Origin: Labia minor
Taxonomy: Eukaryota > Arthropoda > Insecta > Dermaptera > Spongiphoridae
Assembly (NCBI GenBank): GCA_963082975.1
Contig: OY720344.1
Location: forward strand, 83,192,053-83,256,052
Direction of reading: 5' to 3'
Length of the DNA: 64,000 nucleotides
A program made the position numbers and the translations under genes. Positions 1 through 10,900 of the stretch are shown piece by piece. The notes under the pieces were generated by a model. It was not told where the DNA came from. It ran no database searches and saw only the letters and a program-made list of their open reading frames with translations. The number at the start of each line of letters is the position of its first letter. Position 1 is the first letter of the stretch.

Positions 1-2
1 TC

Positions 3-3000
3 TTTAGTGAGACTTTTGGAGAGCATGTTCAACGTGTGGACAGACTCTTAAATACGTTAAGAATGGCTAACTTAAAAATAAATATAAGAAAATGTGAGTT
101 TGCTAAAAATAAAGTAAAATATTTAGGCCATATTGTGACGGATAAGGGCGTACAACCAGATCCTGAAACAGTTAAAGCAATTAAGGAGTACCCTCGACCT
201 AAAACTGTGAGGCAAATCCGAGCCTTTTTGGGATTAGCAGGTTGGTACAGGCGTTTCATCCCTAGGTTTTCTGAAATAGCTAAACCTCTTCATAAGGTAA
301 CTGGAAAACATGCAAGGTATGAATGGAACGAAGAGCAGGAAACCGCCTTTACGTCATTACGACAACTAATACAATCAAAGTTAATTTTAGCATATCCGGA
401 TTTTAGCCTTCCTTTTATTTTAAATACAGATGCATCAGATGTCGGACTAGGAGCGGTCCTTTCTCAGATGCAATATGGAGAAGAAAGGCCCATTTGTTTT
501 GCAAGCCGAACGCTTAGGAAAGCAGAGAAAAATTATACAACGACTGAAAAGGAATTGCTTGCTGTTGTATGGGCTACGCAGCAATTCCGTTGTTATATAT
601 ATGGACGAACCTTCAGATTGATCACCGACCATTCTTCTTTAAGATGGATGCTAAACCTCAAAGATCCTTCGTCACGGATACATAGATGGGCTTGGAAACT
701 ATCACAATACTCATATACCGTAGAACACCGTCCAGGAAAATTACACCATCATGCGGATGCCCTGAGTAGAGCCGTATTAGTTACAGGGGTAGAAGTCGTT
801 CCCCACTGGGATATATCTCATATCGCTCAAGAACAACTAAATGACACGTTCTGTCAGCGGATAATAAATGATCCCAACAGTGAGACTATTCAATATGAAA
901 CGCTGTGGTATGTAAAGCAGAAGGATAAATCCGATGAGAGATATTGGTACAAATTGTTGGTGCCCAAGAAATTTGTTCATTTTATCTTGGATACATATCA
1001 CTCAGAACCATTAGGAGGTCATAGAGGAATTGAGTCCACATTAGAACGATTGAGAAAAAGATATGTCTGGGAATCTATGCGTCATGATATTGAAACGTTT
1101 GTTAAAAATTGTTCCTCTTGTGCTCAACGGAAGAGTCCAGTAAATTTATCCGCCCCGATCGGTCTCCCTTACGAATCAGTCAAACCAATGGAGATGATAT
1201 CCCTAGATATCGTGGGACCTCTACCCTTAACAGACCGAAAAAATAAATTTTTATTAACAGCCATTGATCATTTCACTAAATATGCCTCTGTAATTCCACT
1301 ACCTGATCAATCTGCTAGGACTGTAGCCAAAGCATTTGTGGATCACATTATTTGCAGGTACGGTACACCTGAAAGGCTCCTTACTGATCAAGGAAGAAAT
1401 TTTATCTCAATCTTGATGTGCGAAGTTTGTAGATTTCTAAAAATAAAAAAAATTAATACTACAGCTTATCATCCTGAAAGTAACGGAATGATTGAGAGGT
1501 TCCATCGAACACTGATAGAGCAGCTAGCTCATTTTGTTAAGGCAAGTGGTCGTGATTGGGATGAGTGGACTGCCATGGAGGTATTTGCCTATAACAACAC
1601 CCCTCATTCCTCTACTGGATTCTCACCTCAATTTTTATTTTTTGGAAGAGAGGCTGGTATGCCTAATGAACTTCCCCAACCTCCCTTGGGAACAGAAGAA
1701 GAATATTTACAAAAGTTGCGACAGGGAATGAATAAAATACATGAGGCAGTACTTAAACGTGAACAGAAGCAAAGAGAACGAAGAAACATATTAAGAAACA
1801 GAGGCAGAAAGGAAAGATCTTTTGTTAGAGGCGATTGGGTTTGGCTTTACGTTCCGTCTATTAAACCCTCAGAGGCAAAAAAATTTCGGAAACCCTGGAA
1901 AGGACCTTTTCAGGTAACAGAGAAATTGTCAGAGCAAGTTTACGAAATAGAAACATCCCCAGATAATCGCTTAAGAGTTCACATCAACCGATTAAAACTC
2001 TCCACAATCAAGGGTAAATCTACTAGTCCGATTTCAGAGAAAAATGAAAACCTCTTTAGTCATCCGACTAATGAGCCTATTGGAGTCTGCATTGGTGCTG
2101 ATTTGATTATGACCAAGGGCTTAGCTCTCGAAGTTAGAGAGAAGTTCAATGGATTAGACACTCTTAAAGCCCAACAACCCGAAGAGGGTAAAACCCTAAA
2201 ATTAAATAGAGGAAGTAGAAAAATATACTACTTGGTTACCAAAACCCGAAGCCATGAAAGGTCAAATTATGGCAATCTTAAAAGAGCATGTGAGTCAATG
2301 CTCAAACATGCAGAAGAGTTAGGGGGTAGCCTGATAGGCCTCTCAAAAGAGGATTTAGTAACAGATAGACTACGTTGGAACGTAATTAAATCTATCCTTA
2401 CTAAGTTATTAAAAAGATATTCCTCAAAAATAATTATATATATGAAACGGAATTCTGACGACAAAGAGAAAGAGTCTTCTAATGAAATACTGAATTATGA
2501 TCCAGCTATTGGAGGCAGAAGAACAGAGAGAATGGGTTGGAGGAATACAATGGAGTTTCTAGAGAGGGAAAAACCAATTGACGTGGAACAGTTAGAGAAA
2601 GAACCTAATTCAGAGATGGAGATGGAAAGGGATAACGGGAGGGCAACCAGCGATGTTGATTTCTCCAGTTCAGAAATAGAACCTCAGGACGAGCAGGTGT
2701 CATCATCGGAGCGAGAAAATAATAACTCCTATGATCACCCGGCTATTCTAGATTCGGAACAAGAGCCTAGAAGAGGTAAGAGACGTGGTCGCCCTCCTAA
2801 GAGGAAAATATTTAATTTCCACAAACGGAAAATTATCCCAATAGGAGGTGAACCCTCTGAAACCCCAGCATTTTTGGAAACGGAAGATCATCAATACTCA
2901 GAGGAAGATGATCCAGGTACATTATCTGATTGTGTAATTCCACACCAAAGTGAATTGGGTAAAGATATTGTTCCCAGGAGAGGAAGAAGAGAGGGTCTAA

Positions 3001-3059
3001 GGAGCCAAACTTATTATAGTTCTCAAAGGCACCATTCCAAAGCAGTATTTTCTTATTAA
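3..3059 (+). CDS. pol: gypsy pol polyprotein, C-terminal part (RT end, RNase H, integrase, tail)
   Basis: The frame is open from base 3, so the start is outside the window; residues here count from the GTG at 36. The end of RT (connection and thumb) comes first, with YLGHIV at about 29-34. RNase H follows, with acidic residues in NTDASD (about 129-134), TEKELLAV and ITDHSSLRW, and the closing HADALSR at about 241. Integrase has an HHCC-type zinc finger (GGHRGIE ... CSSCAQRK), then the D, D-35, E-type core: LDIVGPL, LLTDQGRNF and HPESNGMIERFHRT. A GPF/Y-like module (PWKGPFQV ... RVHINRLK) ends near residue 650. About 350 more residues are acidic and low in complexity, with the basic motif RRGKRRGRPPKRK near 925, which resembles an AT-hook. 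No envelope-like signal peptide or membrane segment is visible. Intact, with no stop or frameshift. Confidence 0.93.
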   Translation, partial: FSETFGEHVQRVDRLLNTLRMANLKINIRKCEFAKNKVKYLGHIVTDKGVQPDPETVKAIKEYPRPKTVRQIRAFLGLAGWYRRFIPRFSEIAKPLHKVTGKHARYEWNEEQETAFTSLRQLIQSKLILAYPDFSLPFILNTDASDVGLGAVLSQMQYGEERPICFASRTLRKAEKNYTTTEKELLAVVWATQQFRCYIYGRTFRLITDHSSLRWMLNLKDPSSRIHRWAWKLSQYSYTVEHRPGKLHHHADALSRAVLVTGVEVVPHWDISHIAQEQLNDTFCQRIINDPNSETIQYETLWYVKQKDKSDERYWYKLLVPKKFVHFILDTYHSEPLGGHRGIESTLERLRKRYVWESMRHDIETFVKNCSSCAQRKSPVNLSAPIGLPYESVKPMEMISLDIVGPLPLTDRKNKFLLTAIDHFTKYASVIPLPDQSARTVAKAFVDHIICRYGTPERLLTDQGRNFISILMCEVCRFLKIKKINTTAYHPESNGMIERFHRTLIEQLAHFVKASGRDWDEWTAMEVFAYNNTPHSSTGFSPQFLFFGREAGMPNELPQPPLGTEEEYLQKLRQGMNKIHEAVLKREQKQRERRNILRNRGRKERSFVRGDWVWLYVPSIKPSEAKKFRKPWKGPFQVTEKLSEQVYEIETSPDNRLRVHINRLKLSTIKGKSTSPISEKNENLFSHPTNEPIGVCIGADLIMTKGLALEVREKFNGLDTLKAQQPEEGKTLKLNRGSRKIYYLVTKTRSHERSNYGNLKRACESMLKHAEELGGSLIGLSKEDLVTDRLRWNVIKSILTKLLKRYSSKIIIYMKRNSDDKEKESSNEILNYDPAIGGRRTERMGWRNTMEFLEREKPIDVEQLEKEPNSEMEMERDNGRATSDVDFSSSEIEPQDEQVSSSERENNNSYDHPAILDSEQEPRRGKRRGRPPKRKIFNFHKRKIIPIGGEPSETPAFLETEDHQYSEEDDPGTLSDCVIPHQSELGKDIVPRRGRREGLRSQTYYSSQRHHSKAVFSY

Positions 3060-3102
3060 AAATTTTCGGAAAAGATTTTAACTAACTATAAGCTTAAATC
3101 TT

Positions 3103-3120
3103 TTTTAAAGGGAGGAATAG
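3103..3120 (+). other. Polypurine tract of the gypsy element
   Basis: AAAGGGAGGAATAG lies immediately before the TG of the LTR. This is the usual site where plus-strand DNA synthesis is primed in LTR retrotransposons. Position and purine content are seen; function is inferred from the family. Confidence 0.85.
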
Positions 3121-3871
3121 TGTAATATTTTAATTTATAAATATTTTTATATATTATATATAATATATAAAAATAAATATAAATCGATTTTTTAATTAAT
3201 AATATTTCTAAAATAATCGAGATTCGCAGAAGAGGGGAGTAAGGTGAACAAAGTACTTGAGGGGTCGATTGGTAGGTTCTGGGTGCGTGGAGGACATTCA
3301 AGAAGGAATCGTCTTGGTGTGCGGGCTTACCTGTGAGTGTGACCCTTTTCCCTTCCCCGCTGCACGTCTGGCCTATACTCAGAGGAGTGCGTATATATAT
3401 TTGGTTTAAAAGTGATTATTTGTGAAGTGTTACAATAAAATTTACATTATTTATCAAACAATATTAAATTAAGTGTTAATTAGAATTTATATTTATACTT
3501 ATCAATTAATAAGTAATATAAATTCACAAGTTAAATAGTGTTAAGTGAAGATTAAAACTAAGTCAAGAAATCAAGTTAATTGGATTGGTGTTATAAATAA
3601 ATAAGTTATTTTTATAGAATTAAACTATATTGTATTATATTAAGAGTAAATATTTATAGTTGTTAATTTTAGTAATATATTAGTTAATCAATTATTTGTA
3701 TGTATAAAATATATTAAATTAAGTGTATCATTTTAGTTATAAGGATTACAACTAAATGTTAATTTAAAATTTTATTAATTTTTTTATTATTAAATCAAAT
3801 AATTTAATAATATGTACATTAATAAAAGTTAGTGGTGTCTTAATTTAACAACAATATTTTCCCACATTACA
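3121..3871 (+). repeat. 3' LTR of the gypsy element (751 bp)
   Basis: The LTR starts TGTAAT right after the polypurine tract and ends ATTACA, giving a 6 bp terminal inverted repeat of the TG...CA type. A GC-richer block at about 3220-3390 is followed by a TATA-like stretch (gcgtatatatatttgg, near 3390) and an AATAAA signal near 3434, so the promoter and polyadenylation signals of the element probably lie here. The end was chosen from the inverted repeat; there is no second LTR in the window to confirm it. Confidence 0.82.
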
Positions 3872-4220
3872 ATATTAATAAATATATAATATTTATAATA
3901 ATTTTTAGATAGTTTTATCATTTTTCATATTTTTTCACTAAAATATTATTTTTTATTTATTATTATTAAAGACCCCAAGTTCCATTCATTTTAATCAGAT
4001 TGATGCAATGATGTAACATTTAATAATTGTAATAAATAATTAAAGAATTGTATATCAATATTTTTAAAGGGTCGAGCGATAGCTCGGTGTTCCAGGTACT
4101 AATAATATTAATAGTGTAACAACTCGATAATAATAATAATAATAATAAACATTCATATATACGTATAATCGCCGATAACCTATAAACTATAATAGAAATT
4201 ACTTTCTTTTTATTTTTTAG
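3872..4220 (+). other. AT-rich gap between LTR and first protease exon, with one R1 repeat
   Basis: This stretch is mostly A/T with no coding signal. At 3968-4098 it holds a copy of the R1 hairpin repeat, ending in gagcgatagctc and ccaggta, which is also seen at 57341-57545 and in the opposite orientation at 21053-21400. A short (ATA)n run at about 4128-4148 precedes the branch region and pyrimidine tract of the exon at 4221. Confidence 0.7.
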
Positions 4221-4926
4221 AAAAGCTAATTTTAAGTGATCGAATATTCGAGGGGGCCCAAGAGCATCCTCATCGGCATCATCATGGCACTACTTCGGAA
4301 TTGGTTTGTCTATCCCCCAATGGCCTGTCACCACATCCAACCGATTGTTCCAAATTTCTCAATTGCTGGAATGGTCATCCCCATGTTCAAGATTGTGGAC
4401 CCGGGACATTATTCAATGAGAAATTATCCGTATGCGACTGGCCTTATCGGGTTACATGCAAACAATCTTCGCCTCTCATTTCACCAAGAATGCTCACCGA
4501 ATCTGCTAGTAACAACCGACCTGTGAAAGCTGGTAAACATCAATTGTCATGCTAGATTTTTAAATTAATATTTGTTTAAGCATTAAAAATAACATCTATT
4601 TTTTGTAATACTCTTCTAAAAATAAATTTTTAATTAATTATATAATAATTATTATTGTGTTTAAGAGAATTTACGTATTACATCAACTACAAAAGCCCCA
4701 TCAAGGGGCTCCGGGGGTTTTGTATTTCCTCAAGCCTCTGTTGATCTTGTATGTCCTCAACCGGATGGTTTAGCTCCACACCCAACGGATTGTTCGAAAT
4801 TTCTTAATTGTTATCGGGGCTTTCCTGCTGTTCAAAATTGTGGCCCAGGAACTGTTTTCAATCCGAAAACATTGGTATGTGATTGGCCACATATGGTCAA
4901 TTGTAATCAAGATCAAACAATTGCAG
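4221..4926 (+). CDS. Protease exons 1-2 in window: two peritrophin-A (CBM14) chitin-binding domains
   Basis: Exons 4221-4532 and 4666-4926 each carry one six-cysteine CBM14 domain with the family pattern: [12 protein letters not shown], then a CGPGT(L/V)F turn, then VCDWP. A His-rich stretch (HPHRHHHG) precedes the first domain. The two domains are close in sequence ([12 protein letters not shown] is identical in both), which points to duplication of one exon. The second is a symmetrical phase 1-1 exon. The domains should anchor the enzyme to chitin, such as peritrophic matrix or cuticle. Confidence 0.93.
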
Positions 4927-7900
4927 GTATTTACAATTATTGACCTTAATATTTATTAATACAAAAGTATGTTTTAACATTTAATTTCTAAAATCCTCAT
5001 AAAAAAATATTTACTATATATAAATCTTATATAATAGTCTTTAATTAAATTTAATGAAAGTCAATTATATTTCTTCTTCTTCTTTTAATGCTGCCATACG
5101 GCGTCCGCGACTATTTGTTTATCGCTCTCTGTCGTGCACTGCGCGTAGGACTTGTTTTTTTACCGACCGACGATAGTAAGGGAGGTATTGTGTTCACACC
5201 AAATTTCACATGTGGAGATTTTTACATATCTCCACGAATCATGCATTTTCTTAACAGAAAAAAGTATTTTTAGCATGATGTCTGTCCGTCCGTCCGTATA
5301 GATGTGTACAGCCTGAACGGCTCAACGGATTTTGATGAAATTTGGTATATTTACTTAATACATCAGTAGGATGAAGTGATCAACTTTTGGTGCAAATCCG
5401 GAAACCGGAAGTGTTAATATTAGCGATCGACGATAGGAAGGAAAGGGTTATTTTCACACCAAATTTGACATGAGGAGATTTTTTACATATCACCACTTTG
5501 TATTGATTTTATCCTCGAGAAAAATCATCTTTGTTAGTTTATTCTTAATTTAAAATTATATGACGTCATCCAGCCATTCATGACGTCACAGCCTGGTCTT
5601 ACATATATATTATTAATAAAATAAAATTAAAAATATTTATGTTATATCCATATCTGTTTTAATTACATTAATAGTTATATTAAAATTATTTGAAATTGTT
5701 TCTGTAGCTGGAAATTAATTTACTTCAAACCGTCGGTCGGTTCGGACCTGGCCACAGGTCAACTTATTTTTTAACTGAAATTGTATTAATATTTTTTTTT
5801 ATTTAAAATATTTTAAAATTTATTATTTAATTTCGAAATAAAATTAAAAATATTTATTTTTAATAAAATATATATATTTATTAATCTCTTTATCAAAAAA
5901 ACAAAAAAAAAACAAAACAAATACGGCTTGGTAATTGGCTTGGAAAGATGGTAAAACTTATTTTTCTTAAAATTTCGAATTAATTAATTATTAATTTTTT
6001 TTTTTTTTTTTAATTTTTAAATTTGAATAAATTTCAAATATTTTATTTATTGTTAAATTAATAAAATCTTTTTTTCCATAACATATAATATTATTAATAT
6101 ATAATGAAAGGTTGCTGGACAGGCTCCTAAAATGGCTTTCATAATTTCTCACATTAAATATTATTTTAATGATTCACAAGTGTACACCGTGTTTTCAAAG
6201 AATAGTCATTTTAGTTTTGAGATGTTTCAATTATGCAGAAAGAAACCGTGATTATAAGTAAGATATTAACTTCATTCTTCTAATTTACTAATGTTAATGA
6301 ACGAAACGTTTCAGAAAGATTTAATAATAATTGAATTTATGCAAATAATATTTTAAAGATTGTTCAATTTTTACTTTCCCGCATACTTCGTATAAGGGAA
6401 GTATTGGAATCGTCAAAAATTTCGACTTCGAGATTTCGATAGATCTTGACGTTTTAGACCTCCCTGAGTCGGAAAATACCATTTTTCGAATTATGTCTGT
6501 GTGTGTGTATGTATGTATGTAATGTCTGTAAGCAAATTTACTCAAAAACTAATCAAGCTAGGACTTCGAAATTTGGTACACCGATATTATTCACAGTTTG
6601 TAGATTTCTATCAAAATTTCGTCAAAATCGGTTAAGCGGAAGTGGTACTTTACCTTCACTGGTTGCGTTTACCTTTCAAGTAAAGTACCAGTTTGCTTCG
6701 AGATATTTGCTTCATATTTTGTATATAGATTTAAAAATATGAAAAAAATTGAGATACCAAATTTCATCATGATCTGACTACCGGAAGTGACATTTTACCT
6801 ATACAAGTAGCGTTTCTTTTTTACCGACCGACGATAATAAGGGAGGTATTGTTTTCACACCAAATTTCACCTATGGATATTTTTAGGTACATATCTCCAC
6901 GAATCATGCATTTTCTTAACAGAAAAAAGTATTTTTAGCATGATGTCTGTCCGTCCGTCCGTATAGATGTGTACAGCCTGAACGGCTCAACGGATTTTGA
7001 TGAAATTTGGTATATTTACTTAATACATCAGTAGGATGAATTGGTCAACTTTTGGTGCAAATCCGGAAACCGGAAGTGCTAGTATTGCCGATCCAAGAGA
7101 GGAAGTGAAGGGTTATTTTCATATCAAATTTCACGTGAGGACATATCTCCACGTGTTATGCACTTTGTATTGGTTTTATCCTCGAGAAAAATCATCTTCA
7201 TTAGTTTTTTCTTAATTTAAAATTATATGACGTCACCCAGCACTTCATGACGTCACAGCCAGCCCTTATATATTATAAATAAAATAAAATTAAAAATATT
7301 TATATTATATCCATATCAGTTTTTTTTACATTTAAAATATCAGTTAACCGGAAGTAGCACTTTATTCTATATATATATATATATATATAAATGTTACCAA
7401 ATATCAAATTTGACACCAATAAACTAATACGAACTGGCTCTTTATCAATACCAAGTTTACACATTCTAAATATTCATTCACAACTCTTTATACCTATTTA
7501 TATGCGGGAAAGTCTAGGGGAGGACACTCCCGCTTATTTAGTATTTTATTATATTCAAAATATAAATTTAATTGATATAGTTTTAATTAACCCTCAATTT
7601 AATTAAATAAAATAATAATAATAATCATAATCAAAATTAATCATAAATTCATATTGGAACGACAAGGTAAGGCCTTCAGTTCTCATTCATTTGTCCCTTG
7701 AAGTGATCAAGGGAACCAATCGCCTTAAATGAGCCAATGACAAGTTTTTTATTTTTCAAATATCTTATAAACATTGAGTATTTATTACTTCTGTGTCTAG
7801 TATAGTAAAAAATATAATATCTATAATGTATATATATATATATATATATGTATGTTGCATTGACAAATATATATATAACATTATTCTTGGTTTTATTCAA

Positions 7901-10900
7901 AATTTCATTTAAATGACCTATCAATAGCAATTTTCCCCTTTAATAATATACTCGTATATATATATATATATATCGGAAAATTTTGAAAAAAATCTAATTT
8001 TTATAATATAAGTTGAATACTGAATATTTATTTTATCAAATCAACTATATGGATTATAATAAGTTATAATAATATCTTCCTTCGGCTTTTTTGCTCTTTA
8101 TCCAATGCTTTATAAAAAGTGTTACAATGATCGGATTTAGTTCAAATATGCGCGGTTCTGTTTCCATCTAGACGGCAACTTCATAATACCCCCTCGTAGA
8201 AACCCCCTCCTTATTTACGAAGAACTCTGACAGCCACTTTTCACAAGCCTCTTTTGAGTCCAACTTTACACCACCAAGGGCGTTCGCCATGGACAGGAAC
8301 AGGTGGTAATCAATTTGCGCTATGTCCGGGCTATATGGTGGATGCGATAGCTTCTGAGAAGTCATTAATGAAGTGTGTGGTCTGGCGTTGTCCTGGTGGA
8401 AGACTACACCCTTCCTGTTGGCCAATTCTGGCCGCTTCTGGTCGATCGCCTGCTTCAAGCGGTCCAGTTGTTTGCAGTAGATGGTAGAATTAAGCGTCTG
8501 GTCATATGGGAGCAGCTCATCCCACCAAACACACAGTAAAACCATGGTGTCATTTTCACCGGCTCTGAATCGACGAAACTATTTCTCCACGGTTCGAAGT
8601 GATAGAGTACGATCCCCCGAAACACCATTAATCTCACGGAACGTTTCTCTAGCAGATTTGCCTTTAACGAAGGAAAACTTTAAAATAGCGCGAATTTCGG
8701 CGTTAGTGAACTCCATGTTTACACGTCTATAACTTGAACGTAATATCCAAACTAATCATGCATAGCGTCGTTTTGTTGGTTATGTCAAGACCTTTCAAAT
8801 GATGTATAGTATTGCCAGATACGAGCTCTGTAGCGCTTTGTACAATCGAAATTCAAAAGACAAAAAGGCGGAAGGGAGATATTTGACAACCTATTTTATA
8901 AGATATTAAATTGAATTCTAAATATAATATTTTTTCATGTCTTTTAATATACAAACTTAAATTATATTATATTTTTATAAATAATTTTAATAAATTTTAT
9001 TTACTATTTAGAATCATCTAAACAAACGGAATATCACCCACCTCCTCAACCAATAGAAACGACAACTCAAAGAAATCACTGGTGGACAACAACAACACCT
9101 ACTCCTTGGTGGTTAACAGTTCCTCCACCACCGAGCAGTACTACTACAAAATTGATTGAAAAAGTAACAACTGCTAAACCAAAATCAACAACACCTAGAT
9201 ATTCAAGAAGAACAACAACAACATTTAGAACAACAACTACTAAAACAACATCAAAACCATTACTAGAGCCTCCTTCACCTCAGCCTCCTCTCAGTAACAA
9301 CAGACCACAAAAATCACAACAACCAGGTTGTATAATTGTTGACCTTAATCATAGTAATTTATATATTTTTATAATCAATTGGATTTTTTTAGAAAGAGGC
9401 CGCGTATCCAAACAAACAAAATTATCAACTGGACAATTAATGCGTATACGAGATGGTAAAAGCCCCTGGGAGGGTTACCTTGAAGTTTCCAATAATAACT
9501 ATCAATGGGGTGCGGTTTGTGACGAGCCATTCGACTGGACCATTTCAGAAGCGAGTGTTGTTTGTCGACAACTCGGCTTTCATAGGTAATTACTTTTCTT
9601 TTATACCCTTCCAATGGAAAAGAACCAAATTCTAATTAATAATTGATTGTCATTCAATTTATAACTTGTCCATATCGGTCGCCAATTATTTTTATTAGAC
9701 ATCATTTCGTTTCATGTCAATTATTTTTCCTTTTATTTTTATAACTTTTTCAATTCCAGAGGTGCTGAATTAGCATGGCAAGGTCGCCCGATAAAACCAA
9801 CCCAGGATACAATGCATGTGATGATTACAATGGTAGAATGTGAAGGAAATGAACTGAAATTAGAAGAATGCAATTTAAGAAGAGATCTTCATAATCATAC
9901 CTGTTCAATTGGACGTGATGCCGTCGCAATTCGGTTTGTAATTTATTATTAGTTCCATCAAAGAAATGAAAATATCTACTCAAAATATTTTCAATATATA
10001 TATATATATATATATAGTTCGTAGGCTAACATAGAAATTTTTTTTTTTTTTTTATATAATTTGTTTTTATTATTCAATATAGTTCCCTTCGAGGGTGATC
10101 TTATAATTTTTTGATACCATTTTTACCGAGCGACGATAGTAAGGGAGGTATTATTTCACATGTGGAGATTTTTACATATCCCCACGAATCATGCATTTTA
10201 TTAACAGAGTATTTTTAGCGTGATGTCTGTCCGTCCGTCCGTATAGATGTGTACAGCTTGAACGGCTCAACGGATTTTGATAAAATTTGGTATATTTACC
10301 AAATTGATCAACTTTAGGTGTATATCCGGAAACCGGAAGTGGTAGTATTACCGATCGACGATAGAAAGAGAAGGGTTATTTTCACACTAAAGCTAAAGGT
10401 AGTTGGATATTAATTTATTTCAAACCGTCGGTCGATTCTGTGACTGGCCACAGGCCACAGGTCAACTTATTATAATATGATTTGTTCATCGGTCCAATAA
10501 ATGTCCAACATTTTCTGAAATGAAAATAATAGTTAAAATTATATTTGTCTCAAATGACTTTTGTCTAAGCAAATGATATTTTCCTAGTCAAATTGAAATG
10601 AAATAATAGTTGAAGCTATTTGTCAAGGCAAAAACTTGAATTATTATATACATTTTTATTATAATTTCAATATTTATTCAATATTTTAAATAAAGTAAAT
10701 TTAAATGAATATCAATTATAGAAATTGAGATTGTCTTTAATATTTTATCTTAATAATAAAAATAATAATATACTGTTTTAAAAAGCCTAATCGTTATAAT
10801 GTTTTGATGCGGGCATTATCCTGTTTTTAATTATTTTAATTAAAAAAAAAACAAATTTACCTCAACCACGAAATAACTCTAATTTATTAATCTTATAAAA

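Larger units (their letters stand above)
1..3871 (+). mobile_element. Ty3/gypsy LTR retrotransposon, 3' part
   Basis: The window opens inside the pol gene of a gypsy-type retrotransposon and includes its polypurine tract and complete 3' LTR. The 5' LTR, gag, protease and the catalytic part of RT lie to the left. The coding frame is open throughout and the LTR ends are clean, so the copy looks fairly young. It sits upstream of the first visible protease exon in the same orientation, probably inside an intron of that gene, because that exon begins in mid-codon. The 5 bp after the LTR (atatt) would be one half of a target duplication, which cannot be tested here. Confidence 0.93.
4927..9011 (+). 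other. Intron of protease gene filled with repeats
   Basis: About 4.1 kb between the CBM14 exons and the Thr-rich exon. It contains R2 copies (5155-5765 and 6825-7320), an R3 copy split by the second R2 (6371-6824 and up to 7532), a deleted mariner (8062-8891) and AT microsatellites near 7370, 7830 and 7960. No exon-like stretch that fits the gene's reading phase was found. Confidence 0.75.

Noticed and set aside
3060-3120. Envelope gene after gypsy pol
   Set aside because: The pol frame ends at 3059 and the LTR starts at 3121; there is no room and no signal-peptide or transmembrane segment in the tail.
4236-4526. 96-codon frame overlapping the first CBM14 exon
   Set aside because: It is the shadow frame of the real exon, which reads one frame over and has the CBM14 cysteines and fitting splice phases.
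6503-6742. Similar 77-79 codon frames (also at 41693-41926 and on the - strand at 35914-36378)
   Set aside because: The same peptide recurs because these are R3 repeat copies. The frame starts in a microsatellite and has no domain, so it is not a gene.
8254-8487. + strand frames across the mariner copy
   Set aside because: Antisense to the clearly recognisable transposase relic.
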